Source of the DNA: JALYIM01 sp040003205
GTDB taxonomy: Bacteria > Acidobacteriota > Terriglobia > Terriglobales > Acidobacteriaceae
DNA: 21,948 nt
Assembly (NCBI GenBank): GCA_040003205.1
Contig: JBDUDA010000021.1
Coordinates: forward strand, 1 to 21,948
Reading direction: 5' to 3'
How positions within the stretch are numbered: position 1 is the first letter of the stretch; each line of letters begins with the position of its first letter. The notes below the pieces were generated by a model. The model was not told where the DNA came from, did not search any database, and saw nothing but the letters and a program-made list of their open reading frames with translations. The position numbers were made by a program, and so were the translations under genes. Positions 1 to 7,780 of this stretch are shown here, piece after piece.

Positions 1-748
1 TGTTGTAATAGCCCGCGAGATCTTTGCTAGCTTCCGGTGTTTTGGTGGTTTGCGCGTCTAAAGCCTTTTGACGTAGATCCACGGCTTTCTGATAGTCGTT
101 GACGGCCTCACCGTAGCGTTTTGCTTTCTCGGCAGCATCGGTTTGTTTGGGTGCGGACAGAAGATAAGCATCCCCCAGCCTTGCCCACAACAGATCGCGA
201 TTGGCATCGACTTGAGTTGCCTCGGTCAGAGTGGCGATTGCTCCATCAAAGTTTGAAGCCTGGATATCTGTATTAGCGGCTGCCAACTTTTCGTTTAGAG
301 TCTTTACCGTCATGACTTCTTTTTGTTGATTGGCCTGCTGCTCCTGCATTTTCTTCAGCTGTTCCGGGGAAATTCCCTGTTGCTGCGCGCCCTGAATCTG
401 CGACTTTTTCAGATCAAAGTCCATCGTCGCCTCGTCCAGCGACACCGGAAAACTCTTTATCTGGTCTAATAGCTTGCCATCTTTTGTCAGCGTTACCGTG
501 TATTTCCCTGGCTCAATACCCAAAGAAAAATATTCGCCCTTTCCGTTTGTCTTGAGGCTGTATTTCCGACCGTTATCCTGGTTGCTGTAGTCCACTACCG
601 CGCCCGCGATAGGTTTTCCCTCCAAATCTTTGCAGGTGCCTTTAACCGATCCTGTTGCCTGGGCGAAAACCTGGGTCGCGAAAGATACGAATACTAAGAT
701 TGAAACCGCCAGCATCACATATCGTTCCTTTAACAATCGTTGCTTCAT
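1..748 (-). CDS. Secreted carboxypeptidase-regulatory-like / TPR protein (3' end outside window)
   Basis: The frame is open from ATG at 748 down to the window edge (249 codons), so the C-terminus is missing. A GGAGGG Shine-Dalgarno lies about 8 nt upstream of the ATG and supports this start. The first 30 residues are a typical signal peptide: basic N-terminus (MKQRLLKER), hydrophobic core, and a VFAQA-like cleavage site. Residues about 33-112 resemble the carboxypeptidase regulatory-like beta-sandwich (GxVxGxxxDxxGKPIAGAxV, then a GEYxFxxxxPGxYTV-type strand). Residues about 113-150 are rich in Q and K (QGAQQQG, KKMQEQQANQQ) and probably helical. From about 155 the sequence looks like TPR helices (FDGAIATLTEAT, LLWARLGDAYL). 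An exported or periplasmic protein with a protein-interaction C-terminus is inferred; no specific function is recognised. It lies 32 bp downstream of queC on the same strand and could be read through from it. Confidence 0.8.
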   Translation of the reverse strand, partial: MKQRLLKERYVMLAVSILVFVSFATQVFAQATGSVKGTCKDLEGKPIAGAVVDYSNQDNGRKYSLKTNGKGEYFSLGIEPGKYTVTLTKDGKLLDQIKSFPVSLDEATMDFDLKKSQIQGAQQQGISPEQLKKMQEQQANQQKEVMTVKTLNEKLAAANTDIQASNFDGAIATLTEATQVDANRDLLWARLGDAYLLSAPKQTDAAEKAKRYGEAVNDYQKAVDLRQKALDAQTTKTPEASKDLAGYYN

Positions 749-780
749 TTTCAGGCCCTCCGGCTGACAATACTTACGAA

Positions 781-1497
781 TTAGTTCCTTAAATTTGTGC
801 CCACGTAACTTTGCGATTCATATGCAATCGGATCCCGAGCCCCGGCTTCGGCAAACGCATTCAGGCGCAGGCGGCAACTATCACACACTCCACATGCCGC
901 ATCTTCGCGGCTATAGCACGACCACGTTAAATCGAAGGGAGCCCCAAGTTCAAGGCCAAGCTCCACGATTTCGACCTTCCGCATCGCGATCAAAGGCGTC
1001 ACAACTTCGATGTCTCCGTGCTTCGTGCCACTCTTCACTACTTCGTTGAACGCATGATAGTAGGCAGGGCGGCAATCGGGATATCCAGAGCTATCCGGTT
1101 CGACCGCGCCAATGAATACTTTGGTTGCTCCCAGCACTTCGGCCCAGCTCACTGCCACGGCTAAAAAATGCGCATTCCGGAAAGGGACATAGGTCACCGG
1201 AATCTCGCTTCCCACAGATGGGACGGTCCCATCCGGCGATTGTGGGATGGCAATGCTCGGGTCCGTCAAAGCCGACCCACCGATCACACCCAAGGCTTCG
1301 TTTCGGACCGCCAATCGCCGCCTGATTCCGAGCCGGTCACAAATCCCGGAAAATGCGTTTCGTTCTCGTGTCTCTGTTCGCTGCCCGTAGCTAACATGTA
1401 CGGCGGCGGTTTCTGAGTCGCGGGCTGCCAGGGCCGCACACACGCAAGAGTCCATTCCACCACTCAACAAAACCACTGATGATACGCGGGGCATCAT
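781..1497 (-). CDS. queC: 7-cyano-7-deazaguanine (preQ0) synthase QueC
   Basis: QueC converts 7-carboxy-7-deazaguanine, ammonia and ATP to preQ0, a cytosolic step of queuosine precursor synthesis. The PP-loop ATP-binding motif SGGMDS lies near the N-terminus and is followed by HVSYGQR. The C-terminus carries the family's zinc-binding cysteines as CX7CX2CX2C (WSC...AAC-GVC-DSC). The frame is open further upstream to a GTG at 1533 (250 aa), but the 12 extra residues do not resemble the family. The ATG at 1497 (or the adjacent one at 1494) puts the PP-loop at the usual distance from the start and gives about 238 aa. No clear Shine-Dalgarno is seen before any candidate, so the start is uncertain. 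It is the last gene of queD-queE-queC, all on the minus strand and closely spaced. Confidence 0.93.
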   Translation of the reverse strand: MMPRVSSVVLLSGGMDSCVCAALAARDSETAAVHVSYGQRTETRERNAFSGICDRLGIRRRLAVRNEALGVIGGSALTDPSIAIPQSPDGTVPSVGSEIPVTYVPFRNAHFLAVAVSWAEVLGATKVFIGAVEPDSSGYPDCRPAYYHAFNEVVKSGTKHGDIEVVTPLIAMRKVEIVELGLELGAPFDLTWSCYSREDAACGVCDSCRLRLNAFAEAGARDPIAYESQSYVGTNLRN

Positions 1498-1558
1498 GTT
1501 GTTAGATGGCATCTGCAAGCCACACGAAAACACGATATTGACGAGAACCGAAGCAACC

Positions 1559-2242
1559 TTATACGCCCTTCAGTGCCGGATCCCATATAAATTTATGAAT
1601 CTGAAGTCCCAGCCGGGCGGGAACCGCGTCGTCAAGCATCCATTGAGAAAGATCGCGCGGATCGAGCAAACAATGGGAAGTATCGCGAGATCCGGTCGCG
1701 CCCTTGCGAAATGCCGGAGAAAACAGTACCGCATTCACCTTGCGATTTAACTCATGGGCGGCAACAAAGTCGCGTGCGAATTCATAATCGGCACGACTGC
1801 TCAGGACAAACTTAACTTCATCCGTGGACCTGAGAGTGTCCAGATTCTCCATGCGAAATGTCCCACCCTCGCCCGAGTCTGGACACTTTACATCCACAAT
1901 CTTAATCACTCCGGCAGGAATCGACTCCAGCGGACGCTCGCCGCTGGTCTCGATCAGCACCGTAAAACCTTCGTCCTGCAATCGCTGCATCAGCGGGACA
2001 ACTTCTTTCTCCTGCAACATTGGCTCGCCGCCGGTTATTTCGACCAATTCCGCGCCCCGGCTTACGCTGTGTACCTCGTTCATCACTTCATCAGTGGTCA
2101 TGCGATGACCGCCGGTGAAAGTGTACTCGCTATCGCACCAGTTGCAGCGCAGGTTGCATCCCATCAATCGCACGAAGACACAGGGCAGGCCCGCGTACGT
2201 GGATTCTCCCTGTAGCGATTTGTAGATTTCAATAATTTGCAT
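1559..2242 (-). CDS. queE: 7-carboxy-7-deazaguanine synthase QueE (radical SAM)
   Basis: QueE is the radical-SAM enzyme that turns 6-carboxy-tetrahydropterin into 7-carboxy-7-deazaguanine, feeding QueC. Near the N-terminus the substrate-proximal SLQGES (9-14) is followed by C29-X3-C33-X2-C36 (GCNLRCNWCDSEY), which binds the 4Fe-4S cluster. The SAM-binding ITGGEP motif sits at 69-74. At 227 aa the protein is in the usual QueE range, and the canonical MQIIEIYKSLQGES beginning supports the ATG at 2242. It lies between queD (66 bp upstream) and queC (start 61 bp downstream) on the same strand, so pathway order matches gene order. No strong Shine-Dalgarno is visible, which may mean translational coupling or a weak site. 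Confidence 0.96.
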   Translation of the reverse strand: MQIIEIYKSLQGESTYAGLPCVFVRLMGCNLRCNWCDSEYTFTGGHRMTTDEVMNEVHSVSRGAELVEITGGEPMLQEKEVVPLMQRLQDEGFTVLIETSGERPLESIPAGVIKIVDVKCPDSGEGGTFRMENLDTLRSTDEVKFVLSSRADYEFARDFVAAHELNRKVNAVLFSPAFRKGATGSRDTSHCLLDPRDLSQWMLDDAVPARLGLQIHKFIWDPALKGV

Positions 2243-2308
2243 GAGACTTAACGCGGATTCGCCTCGGAAACAGCTGGGGATGCCCGCGCGATTGAGACTA
2301 CGCGCAAC

Positions 2309-2686
2309 TCATTCCGAATAGGTGGCGGTGGTCGTATCCGTCTCGTAAATCGTGACGTTTTTAATCTGGACTCTTCCGTTAGTGACCGACTGCAGGCGTC
2401 CATTGGACTCATCGTAAAAATACTTGGCGAGGTTTTCCGCTGAAGGATTCAGGACCTTGAACGGATCGAGATCGTTAATCATCTGATGATCGAGACGGTC
2501 CACCACGTGTTTCATCACTTCCTTCAAGTCTTTAAAATCGAGCAACAGCCCAGCTTTGTCGAGTTCCTTTCCCGAGAGCGTAATCCGGACTTTGTAGTTA
2601 TGGCCATGCGGATTCTCGCACTTACCCTTGTAGTTTCTCAGGTAGTGCCCCGCCGCAAACGTGTCTTCAACCGTTACTTCGAACAT
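2309..2686 (-). CDS. queD: 6-carboxy-5,6,7,8-tetrahydropterin synthase QueD
   Basis: QueD makes 6-carboxytetrahydropterin from dihydroneopterin triphosphate, the first committed step of 7-deazaguanine synthesis. With the ATG at 2686 the protein is 125 aa, a normal family length. Zinc ligands are visible as H14 and the HGH pair H27/H29. The catalytic Cys is C23 in GKCENPHGHNY, and the LDH motif at 65-67 supplies the Asp/His pair. The frame extends 16 codons upstream (to 2734), but those residues (LCGLCRGQARK) are not family-like. The ATG at 2686 is preceded by a good GCGAGGAAA ribosome-binding site, so the shorter start is chosen. It is the first gene of queD-queE-queC. PTPS-family homologues that make tetrahydrobiopterin intermediates exist, but the queE/queC context favours QueD. 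Confidence 0.95.
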   Translation of the reverse strand: MFEVTVEDTFAAGHYLRNYKGKCENPHGHNYKVRITLSGKELDKAGLLLDFKDLKEVMKHVVDRLDHQMINDLDPFKVLNPSAENLAKYFYDESNGRLQSVTNGRVQIKNVTIYETDTTTATYSE

Positions 2687-2742
2687 GCATTTCCTCGCTT
2701 GGCCGCGGCACAGTCCGCATAAAAGTGCCAACACAACTCTAT

Positions 2743-2748
2743 ATTGTA
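2743..2748 (-). promoter_or_regulatory. Candidate -10 box for queDEC
   Basis: On the minus strand this reads TACAAT, one mismatch from TATAAT, 57 bp upstream of the queD ATG in the 112-bp gap after the helicase gene. The -35 region is weak (no clear TTGACA). The inferred leader contains a short GGCAC/GTGCC stem about 20-40 nt before the start codon. The leader does not resemble a preQ1 aptamer. Confidence 0.3.
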
Positions 2749-2798
2749 CGCGATCAGCTAAGCCGGAAAGCGAGCGGCGTATAGCGGGGTAAGGGGCT

Positions 2799-4814
2799 TT
2801 ACTCTACTCCGAAAAACTGCTCAACCTGCTTCATCTCGGTCGTTCTGCGATAGCTCGGTAGACTTTCCACGAACACTCTTCCGTATTGCTTTTTAAGAAT
2901 GCGATTGTCGAGCAGAACCAGCAGTCCGCGATCGTGCAGCGAGCGAATCAAGCGTCCAAAGCCCTGTTTCAGCGTAATCACGGCCGCTGGAACTTGAAAT
3001 TGGAAGAAAGCGTTTCCGCCTTCAGCATCAATTGATTTCACCCGCGCGGCAACTACCGGATCGCTCGGCACCGCGAATGGCAGGCGGTCAATAATCACGC
3101 AACTCAATTGCTCTCCCTGAACGTCCACGCCTTGCCAGAAGGAAGATGTCGCAAACAGAACCGCGTGCGGAGTCAGTCGAAACTCCTCCAGCAGCGCGCT
3201 TTTGGGAGCATCTCCCTGCAACAGCATGGGGAATTCGAGATCGCCCCACAGCCGGTTATAGACATCGTTCATCTGGGCGTAGCTGGTGAAGAGTACGAAG
3301 GCGCGTCCGCGCGTGATTTCGAGCAGGCGGCGAATTCTGTCTGCCGCTTTGGCCGCGAACTGTGGGGTGCGAGGATCCGGCAAGTCGGGGGGAACATAAA
3401 ACAGCGCCTGGCTCTCGTAGTCAAAATGCGATGGCAGCACGACTTCCCGGACGTGCTCAAGTCCAAGCCGACGGCGCATGTATTCGAATCCGCCTCCCAC
3501 AGCTAGAGTGGCGGAAGTCAGCACAGCGCACTCCAATTTGTCGAACAGGCAAGCCTTCAAGATGGGAGCGACATCAATCGGCGTAGCTTGCAAAAATACG
3601 TTCGATTTATCGCGGCCTCCACGACGGCGTTCGATCCAGAAGACAGTGTTGCGGTCTTCGGATTCCATCAGGAAACTGATCTGCACCTGAAGTTCCTGAG
3701 CGCGGCGGGAAAAATTAAACACTTCCTCCGGCTTGGAAGACAGCGATTCCAGCTCTGAACCGAGGCGTCCCAGCGACTGCTGGAGGGCCATGAACTCGTC
3801 GCCATTCTCCTCCAGAAATTCGCGACGATTCTCAAAGGCAAATCGGCCATCTCCAGGAGGCAACAACGCAAAAAAGAATGTTGAGCGATCGCGCAAGCTC
3901 TTCACTGCTCCCGATAGCGAAGCCGACATCATGCGATTTCTCTGCAACGAAACCTCGACGTCGCGGCACAATTCTTCGAAGCGAAGGTGGCTGACGGAAA
4001 CTCCAAAGTAGCTGCCTGCAACGTCTTCCAACTCGTGCGCCTCGTCGAAAATCACCGTGCCAACTTCCGGCAGGATGCCCGCATCTGGCGCGTATTCGGC
4101 CTGTTGCTTGATCGCGAGATCGGCAAAAAATAGATGATGGTTGACGATAATGATGTCGCTCTCCATCGCGCGCCGGTGCATTTCGGTGATGAAACAGCGA
4201 TCCCAAGCACCGCACTTTTGACCCAGGCAAGTGTCGGAGCGGGCATCGAGTTTGTGCCACAGCGCGCTGGCTTCCGGAAGTCCGGCGAGTTCCGATTTAT
4301 CGCCGGTGCTCGTAACTTGCTCCCACGCCGCGATGGCGCGGTAGTGCTCGATTTCTTCGAGGCCGCTCAACACCGGCTGATCGGTGAGGTCGTAAAGCTT
4401 TTTGCGGCAGAGATAATTATTGCGTCCCTTCATGTAACAGACGTTGAGTTTGCCTTCTCCATTCGGAAACAATGCTGCTTCAAGGAACGGGATGTCTTTG
4501 TTGAACAGTTGTTCCTGAAGATTTTTCGTGCCCGTGGAAATAATCACGCGCTTGCCCGAGCGAATGATGGGGACGAGGTAGGCCAGCGTCTTCCCAGTGC
4601 CGGTGCCTGCTTCGACGATCAGGTGGCGGCGCTGCTCGAGCGCTTCTTCCACGGCCTGCGCCATTTGCAGTTGTCCGCGACGAAATTCATAAGCCGGATG
4701 CGTTCGAGAAAGCGCTCCGCCGGGCGCGAAGAATTGATGCAGCGTGAACCCTCGTTTCGGAGCGGCGACTGCTGGGGAAGGCGTCGAAGGCGAGGAAGTA
4801 GACACGAATAACAC
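2799..4814 (-). CDS. dinG: DinG/YoaA-family ATP-dependent DNA helicase (XPD-like, Fe-S)
   Basis: Superfamily 2, XPD/DinG-type 5'-3' DNA helicase, expected to unwind structured or damaged DNA and R-loops. Walker A is AGTGTGKT (69-76) and motif II is DEAH (257-260). Between them are four cysteines, C136, C196, C201 and C207, with the spacing of the Fe-S domain of DinG/XPD (NYLC, then CLGQKC and DRC). The C-terminal half has SF2 motifs including VLTSATL, SFWQGVDVQGE and QGFGRLIRS. At 671 aa it lies between E. coli YoaA and DinG. It lacks the N-terminal exonuclease domain seen in Gram-positive DinG. The longest frame begins at GTG 4814, and a second GTG three codons in (4805) is an alternative. 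No clear ribosome-binding site is seen. It is divergent from der, with 65 bp between starts. The dinG symbol is by family; orthology to dinG versus yoaA is unresolved. Confidence 0.9.
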   Translation of the reverse strand: MLFVSTSSPSTPSPAVAAPKRGFTLHQFFAPGGALSRTHPAYEFRRGQLQMAQAVEEALEQRRHLIVEAGTGTGKTLAYLVPIIRSGKRVIISTGTKNLQEQLFNKDIPFLEAALFPNGEGKLNVCYMKGRNNYLCRKKLYDLTDQPVLSGLEEIEHYRAIAAWEQVTSTGDKSELAGLPEASALWHKLDARSDTCLGQKCGAWDRCFITEMHRRAMESDIIIVNHHLFFADLAIKQQAEYAPDAGILPEVGTVIFDEAHELEDVAGSYFGVSVSHLRFEELCRDVEVSLQRNRMMSASLSGAVKSLRDRSTFFFALLPPGDGRFAFENRREFLEENGDEFMALQQSLGRLGSELESLSSKPEEVFNFSRRAQELQVQISFLMESEDRNTVFWIERRRGGRDKSNVFLQATPIDVAPILKACLFDKLECAVLTSATLAVGGGFEYMRRRLGLEHVREVVLPSHFDYESQALFYVPPDLPDPRTPQFAAKAADRIRRLLEITRGRAFVLFTSYAQMNDVYNRLWGDLEFPMLLQGDAPKSALLEEFRLTPHAVLFATSSFWQGVDVQGEQLSCVIIDRLPFAVPSDPVVAARVKSIDAEGGNAFFQFQVPAAVITLKQGFGRLIRSLHDRGLLVLLDNRILKKQYGRVFVESLPSYRRTTEMKQVEQFFGVE

Positions 4815-4820
4815 TATAAT
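4815..4820 (+). promoter_or_regulatory. Candidate -10 box TATAAT between helicase gene and der
   Basis: A perfect TATAAT on the plus strand abuts the helicase GTG and lies 60 bp upstream of the der ATG, a plausible -10 for der. Its complement, read within TTATTATAG, could also act as a -10 for the helicase gene, whose transcript would then be nearly leaderless. No convincing -35 element accompanies either direction, so the call rests on the hexamer and its position. Confidence 0.35.
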
Positions 4821-4879
4821 AAGCTACCAACCAAATCTGGCATCTGGCGCTCGTTTTCTCGATTACGTTGAAACACTGA

Positions 4880-6361
4880 ATGACCCGAATTAATTCCAAC
4901 TCGCTTTCCGACCTCGCGGTCGGCGTTCCGACAATCGCGATTGTGGGGCGTCCGAATGTGGGCAAGTCCACGCTGTTCAACCGCATCGTCGGATCGCGCC
5001 GCGCCATCGTGGGCGACGAGCCGGGCATCACGCGCGATCGCCTGTACGGACAAGCCAACTGGCGCGGACAGCAGTTGCGCATCGTGGATACCGGCGGCAT
5101 CGTGCCTGACGAGCAGGAATTTATTCCCGCAGAAATCTTTCGGCAGGCGAAGGTCGCGCTTAAAGAAGCTGACGCGGTAATTCTTGTCGTGGATGGACGT
5201 ACCGAGCTTGCAGGGCCTGATCTCGAGCTGGCGCGAATTTTAATTCGCGGCGGCAAACCGCTTTTTCTTGCCGTCAATAAAATTGACAGCGAAAAACAAC
5301 AACGATTGATAGACGAATTCCACCGCCTGGGAATTGGAAACATTTTCGCGGTGTCCGCCGAGCATGGCCGCGGTGTGGACGAAGTTCTCGACGCCATCTT
5401 CGATTCCCTCAAGCTCGAAACGCTGAAGCCCACCGAGGCGAAAGTCAGGTCCGCCGAGCACGAGTTGCGCGACGACATTGCCGAGGGCAATGCGCAGCCG
5501 GACAAATATACCGACCCTAAAGAAACGAAAATTGCAATTATTGGACATCCGAATGTGGGGAAGTCCACGCTGCTGAACCGCCTCACAGGTTCGGCGCGGT
5601 CAATCGTTTCTCCGATCCCAGGGACGACCCGAGACGCCGTAGACGAAATTGTCGAGCGTGATGGAAAGCAGTTTCGCTTTATTGACACCGCCGGCATCCG
5701 GCGCAAGGGCAAGACGCACCTCATGGCCGAGAAACTCTCGGTCGTTATGGCGCGTAAACATCTTGAGGCAGCCGACATCGCCTTGATCGTGATTGACGCG
5801 ACCGAAGGCGTCAGCGCCCTCGATGCAACGATTGCCGGATACGCGCACGAGAGCGGTCGCTCCGTCATCATCATCGTGAATAAGTGGGACCTGGTGATCA
5901 GCGGCGAGAAAAAGCCGGTCACGCAATCGAAGGCCGCGCGCATGCAGGATAGTAAACGTCCCGCCGACCGCGAAGCGTATGAGGACCGGTTGCGTGACGG
6001 GCTGAAATTTCTAAGCTACGCACCCGTGCTCTTTATCTCCGCCGCTACCGGGATTGGCACCGATAAGATTTTCCCGATGATTGAAAAAGTCGCCGCCGAG
6101 CGCCGCAAGCGCATCGGCACGGGGGAGATGAACCGCTTCGTGAAAAATGTGGATTTTGATCGCGCGTCGGTTCCAGCGAAGCAGCAAGTTAAAATTTATT
6201 ACATGACGCAGGCAGGAGTTTCTCCGCCTACTTTTGTGATTTTCACCGATCGCAAGGTGAAGCTGCACTTTTCTTACCAGCGTTTTTTAGAAAATCAAAT
6301 CCGCCGCGCTTTTGGATTTATTGGCACACCGATCTGGATCAAGAACCGCGCCCGCGACTAA
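4880..6361 (+). CDS. der: Ribosome assembly GTPase Der (EngA)
   Basis: Der is the tandem-G-domain GTPase needed for 50S subunit maturation. G domain 1 has GRPNVGKS (23-30), DTGG (70-73) and NKID (133-136). G domain 2 has GHPNVGKS (222-229), DTAG (269-272), NKWD (334-337) and the SAATG G5 loop (387-391). The C-terminal KH-like domain (about 415-493) ends in RRAFGFIGTPIWIKNRARD, as in the family. At 493 aa it is longer than many homologues, mainly because of a charged insertion of roughly 20-25 residues after NKWD (about 341-365) and an acidic linker between the G domains. The ATG at 4880 lacks an obvious Shine-Dalgarno. It is a single gene, divergent from the helicase gene, with the repeat-bearing gap downstream. 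Confidence 0.97.
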   Translation: MTRINSNSLSDLAVGVPTIAIVGRPNVGKSTLFNRIVGSRRAIVGDEPGITRDRLYGQANWRGQQLRIVDTGGIVPDEQEFIPAEIFRQAKVALKEADAVILVVDGRTELAGPDLELARILIRGGKPLFLAVNKIDSEKQQRLIDEFHRLGIGNIFAVSAEHGRGVDEVLDAIFDSLKLETLKPTEAKVRSAEHELRDDIAEGNAQPDKYTDPKETKIAIIGHPNVGKSTLLNRLTGSARSIVSPIPGTTRDAVDEIVERDGKQFRFIDTAGIRRKGKTHLMAEKLSVVMARKHLEAADIALIVIDATEGVSALDATIAGYAHESGRSVIIIVNKWDLVISGEKKPVTQSKAARMQDSKRPADREAYEDRLRDGLKFLSYAPVLFISAATGIGTDKIFPMIEKVAAERRKRIGTGEMNRFVKNVDFDRASVPAKQQVKIYYMTQAGVSPPTFVIFTDRKVKLHFSYQRFLENQIRRAFGFIGTPIWIKNRARD

Positions 6362-6373
6362 GTAATTTTGTAG

Positions 6374-6460
6374 CTGTCATCCCGAGCGAAGTCGAGGGAC
6401 CTGCTTCTTGCAGCCTGCACAACACAATTCAGGGATTCTTCGCTGCGCTCAGAGTGACAG
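6374..6460. repeat. Intergenic palindromic repeat (TGTCATCCCGAGCGAAG family), copy 1
   Basis: The copy starts with CTGTCA (6374-6379) and ends with TGACAG (6455-6460). The inner arms also match imperfectly (CATCCCGAGCG against CGCTCAGAGTG), so the 87 bp can fold into one long hairpin. The left half recurs inverted at 10864-10902 and direct at 21864-21894. It fills most of the gap between the convergent der and permease genes. It may also act as a transcription barrier, but there is no U-run typical of an intrinsic terminator. Confidence 0.75.
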
Positions 6461-6508
6461 TCTTTTGGGAAGCGGCAGTTATCGGCGATGGACAGCTCCG
6501 AGTGACAA

Positions 6509-7765
6509 TTATTCGTAACGCAGAGCTTCCACCGGATCCAGCTTCGACGCCTTTAATGCCGGCACCAGACCACTTGCGACCCCGACAAAAATCAACACAA
6601 CAGTGGAGAGCGTTACTGTCAGAAACGAAATCCGTAGATGAATGTCGCCCTTCCCGGATTCATCCTCAAACAGTGGACCCATCAGTGGAAGCGTTCCAAC
6701 CGCGGCCGCAATTGCATAGGAGATCAGCACGCCGATGGCGCCTCCCAGCAACATGATGAGCAGGGTTTCAGCTAGGAATTGCAATTTAATGTGACTCTTC
6801 TTGGCGCCCAACGCTCTCCGTAATCCGATTTCGCGGATGCGCTCATCCACCGAAACCAGCATGATATTCATCACGCCCACGCCCCCGATGCCGAGTGTCA
6901 GTGTGCCGACAAAAGCGAGCAGCACTTGCAGTCCAATCGTCAAAGCGTCAATCACCGGACGAAACTCATCGCGTCCGAACATCTGAATGGCCTTCTTATC
7001 TGTCGGGGAAAATTGCTGCCTGCTTGCCACCGCAGCCAGCACCTGTGCCATTGCACGCTTCTCGAATTGCGGAGCCACGGGCTCGAATAGCAGCACCGCC
7101 CCATATCGCGTATTCCAGAGATCGCCGGCGGCCGAATACGGAATCCACACTGACTCATCATCACTGGAAAAATAATTGCTCATCTGGATTTTGCGCTGCA
7201 TGACGCCAATGACCGTAAAGCGCACGCCGCCGATGAGGACCGTCTCGCCGATTGCCGGGCGTCCACTGAAGAGTTGTTCCCGGACGCGTCCTCCAATGAA
7301 GCACACCCGGCGGCGCTCGAGCTCATCGCTGCTGCTGATCCACCGACCCTCGGCGGCAACTTCATTACGCATGTCTCCATATTCCGGACACACTCCCCTG
7401 ATTGCCGCGGTGCCCAACATTCTGTCGCCATAGGCAATTCCGGGCCGGTTCACGGTTTCGAGGCAAACGTGCTTAACCAGCGGGGCAGTTTCTTTCACCA
7501 GGTCCACGTCAGCTTTTTCAAAAACAACTTTCTTTCCGGCGCGCTGCCCGCCTGGCTGCTCGCTGGTCTGCTGCGGCCAACAGATGACCGCGCCTTTGCC
7601 GAAGGCGTCAAAACCGCTCACCAGAATGTTCCGGAAGCTGCTGCCGTACGCGATGAGCAAAGTCACCGTGGCGATGCCCCACACCACACCTACCATGGTG
7701 AGAAGACTTCGAGTGTAGTTGCGCTTCAGCGCTACCCACGCTTCGAGGATGATTTCAGTCAGCAT
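6509..7765 (-). CDS. MacB/FtsX-type ABC transporter permease (downstream of pair)
   Basis: 418-aa permease of the MacB/FtsX family. The topology is one N-terminal membrane segment (about 17-40), a large periplasmic MacB_PCD-like domain, then three C-terminal membrane segments (about 285-307, 335-360, 385-405). The signature between the second and third segments, GIGGVGVMNIMLVSVxERIREIGLRRALGA, is typical of MacB-type (type VII) permeases, and the C-terminus DPVEALRYE is also standard. Such permeases work with a cytoplasmic ATPase and often a periplasmic adaptor to drive efflux or mechanotransmission; neither gene is next to it. The start at 7765 lies 15 bp after the stop of the upstream permease gene, so the two are probably co-transcribed and may form a heterodimer. 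The substrate is unknown. Confidence 0.9.
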   Translation of the reverse strand: MLTEIILEAWVALKRNYTRSLLTMVGVVWGIATVTLLIAYGSSFRNILVSGFDAFGKGAVICWPQQTSEQPGGQRAGKKVVFEKADVDLVKETAPLVKHVCLETVNRPGIAYGDRMLGTAAIRGVCPEYGDMRNEVAAEGRWISSSDELERRRVCFIGGRVREQLFSGRPAIGETVLIGGVRFTVIGVMQRKIQMSNYFSSDDESVWIPYSAAGDLWNTRYGAVLLFEPVAPQFEKRAMAQVLAAVASRQQFSPTDKKAIQMFGRDEFRPVIDALTIGLQVLLAFVGTLTLGIGGVGVMNIMLVSVDERIREIGLRRALGAKKSHIKLQFLAETLLIMLLGGAIGVLISYAIAAAVGTLPLMGPLFEDESGKGDIHLRISFLTVTLSTVVLIFVGVASGLVPALKASKLDPVEALRYE

Positions 7766-7780
7766 GCGGTTGCCGATTCG

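Noticed and set aside
1498..1533. GTG at 1533 as the queC start
   Set aside because: It adds 12 residues with no family similarity and has no ribosome-binding site. An ATG at 1497 gives the usual distance to the PP-loop, although the choice is not certain.
1754..2215. 153-codon open frame antisense to queE
   Set aside because: It is a shadow of the QueE coding frame, whose radical-SAM cysteines and GGEP motif establish the real strand.
4134..4811. 225-codon open frame antisense to the helicase gene
   Set aside because: The sense strand carries all helicase motifs, and the antisense protein resembles no family.
4687..5943. 418-codon open frame antisense to der and overlapping the helicase start
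   Set aside because: It lies opposite the highly conserved Der coding sequence, is rich in S, R and A as expected from reverse reading of GC-rich codons, and shows no domain or ribosome-binding site.
6374..6460. Rho-independent terminator for der
   Set aside because: The inverted ends form a long imperfect stem, but no run of T follows on either strand and the same sequence recurs in other contexts, so it is treated as a repeat.
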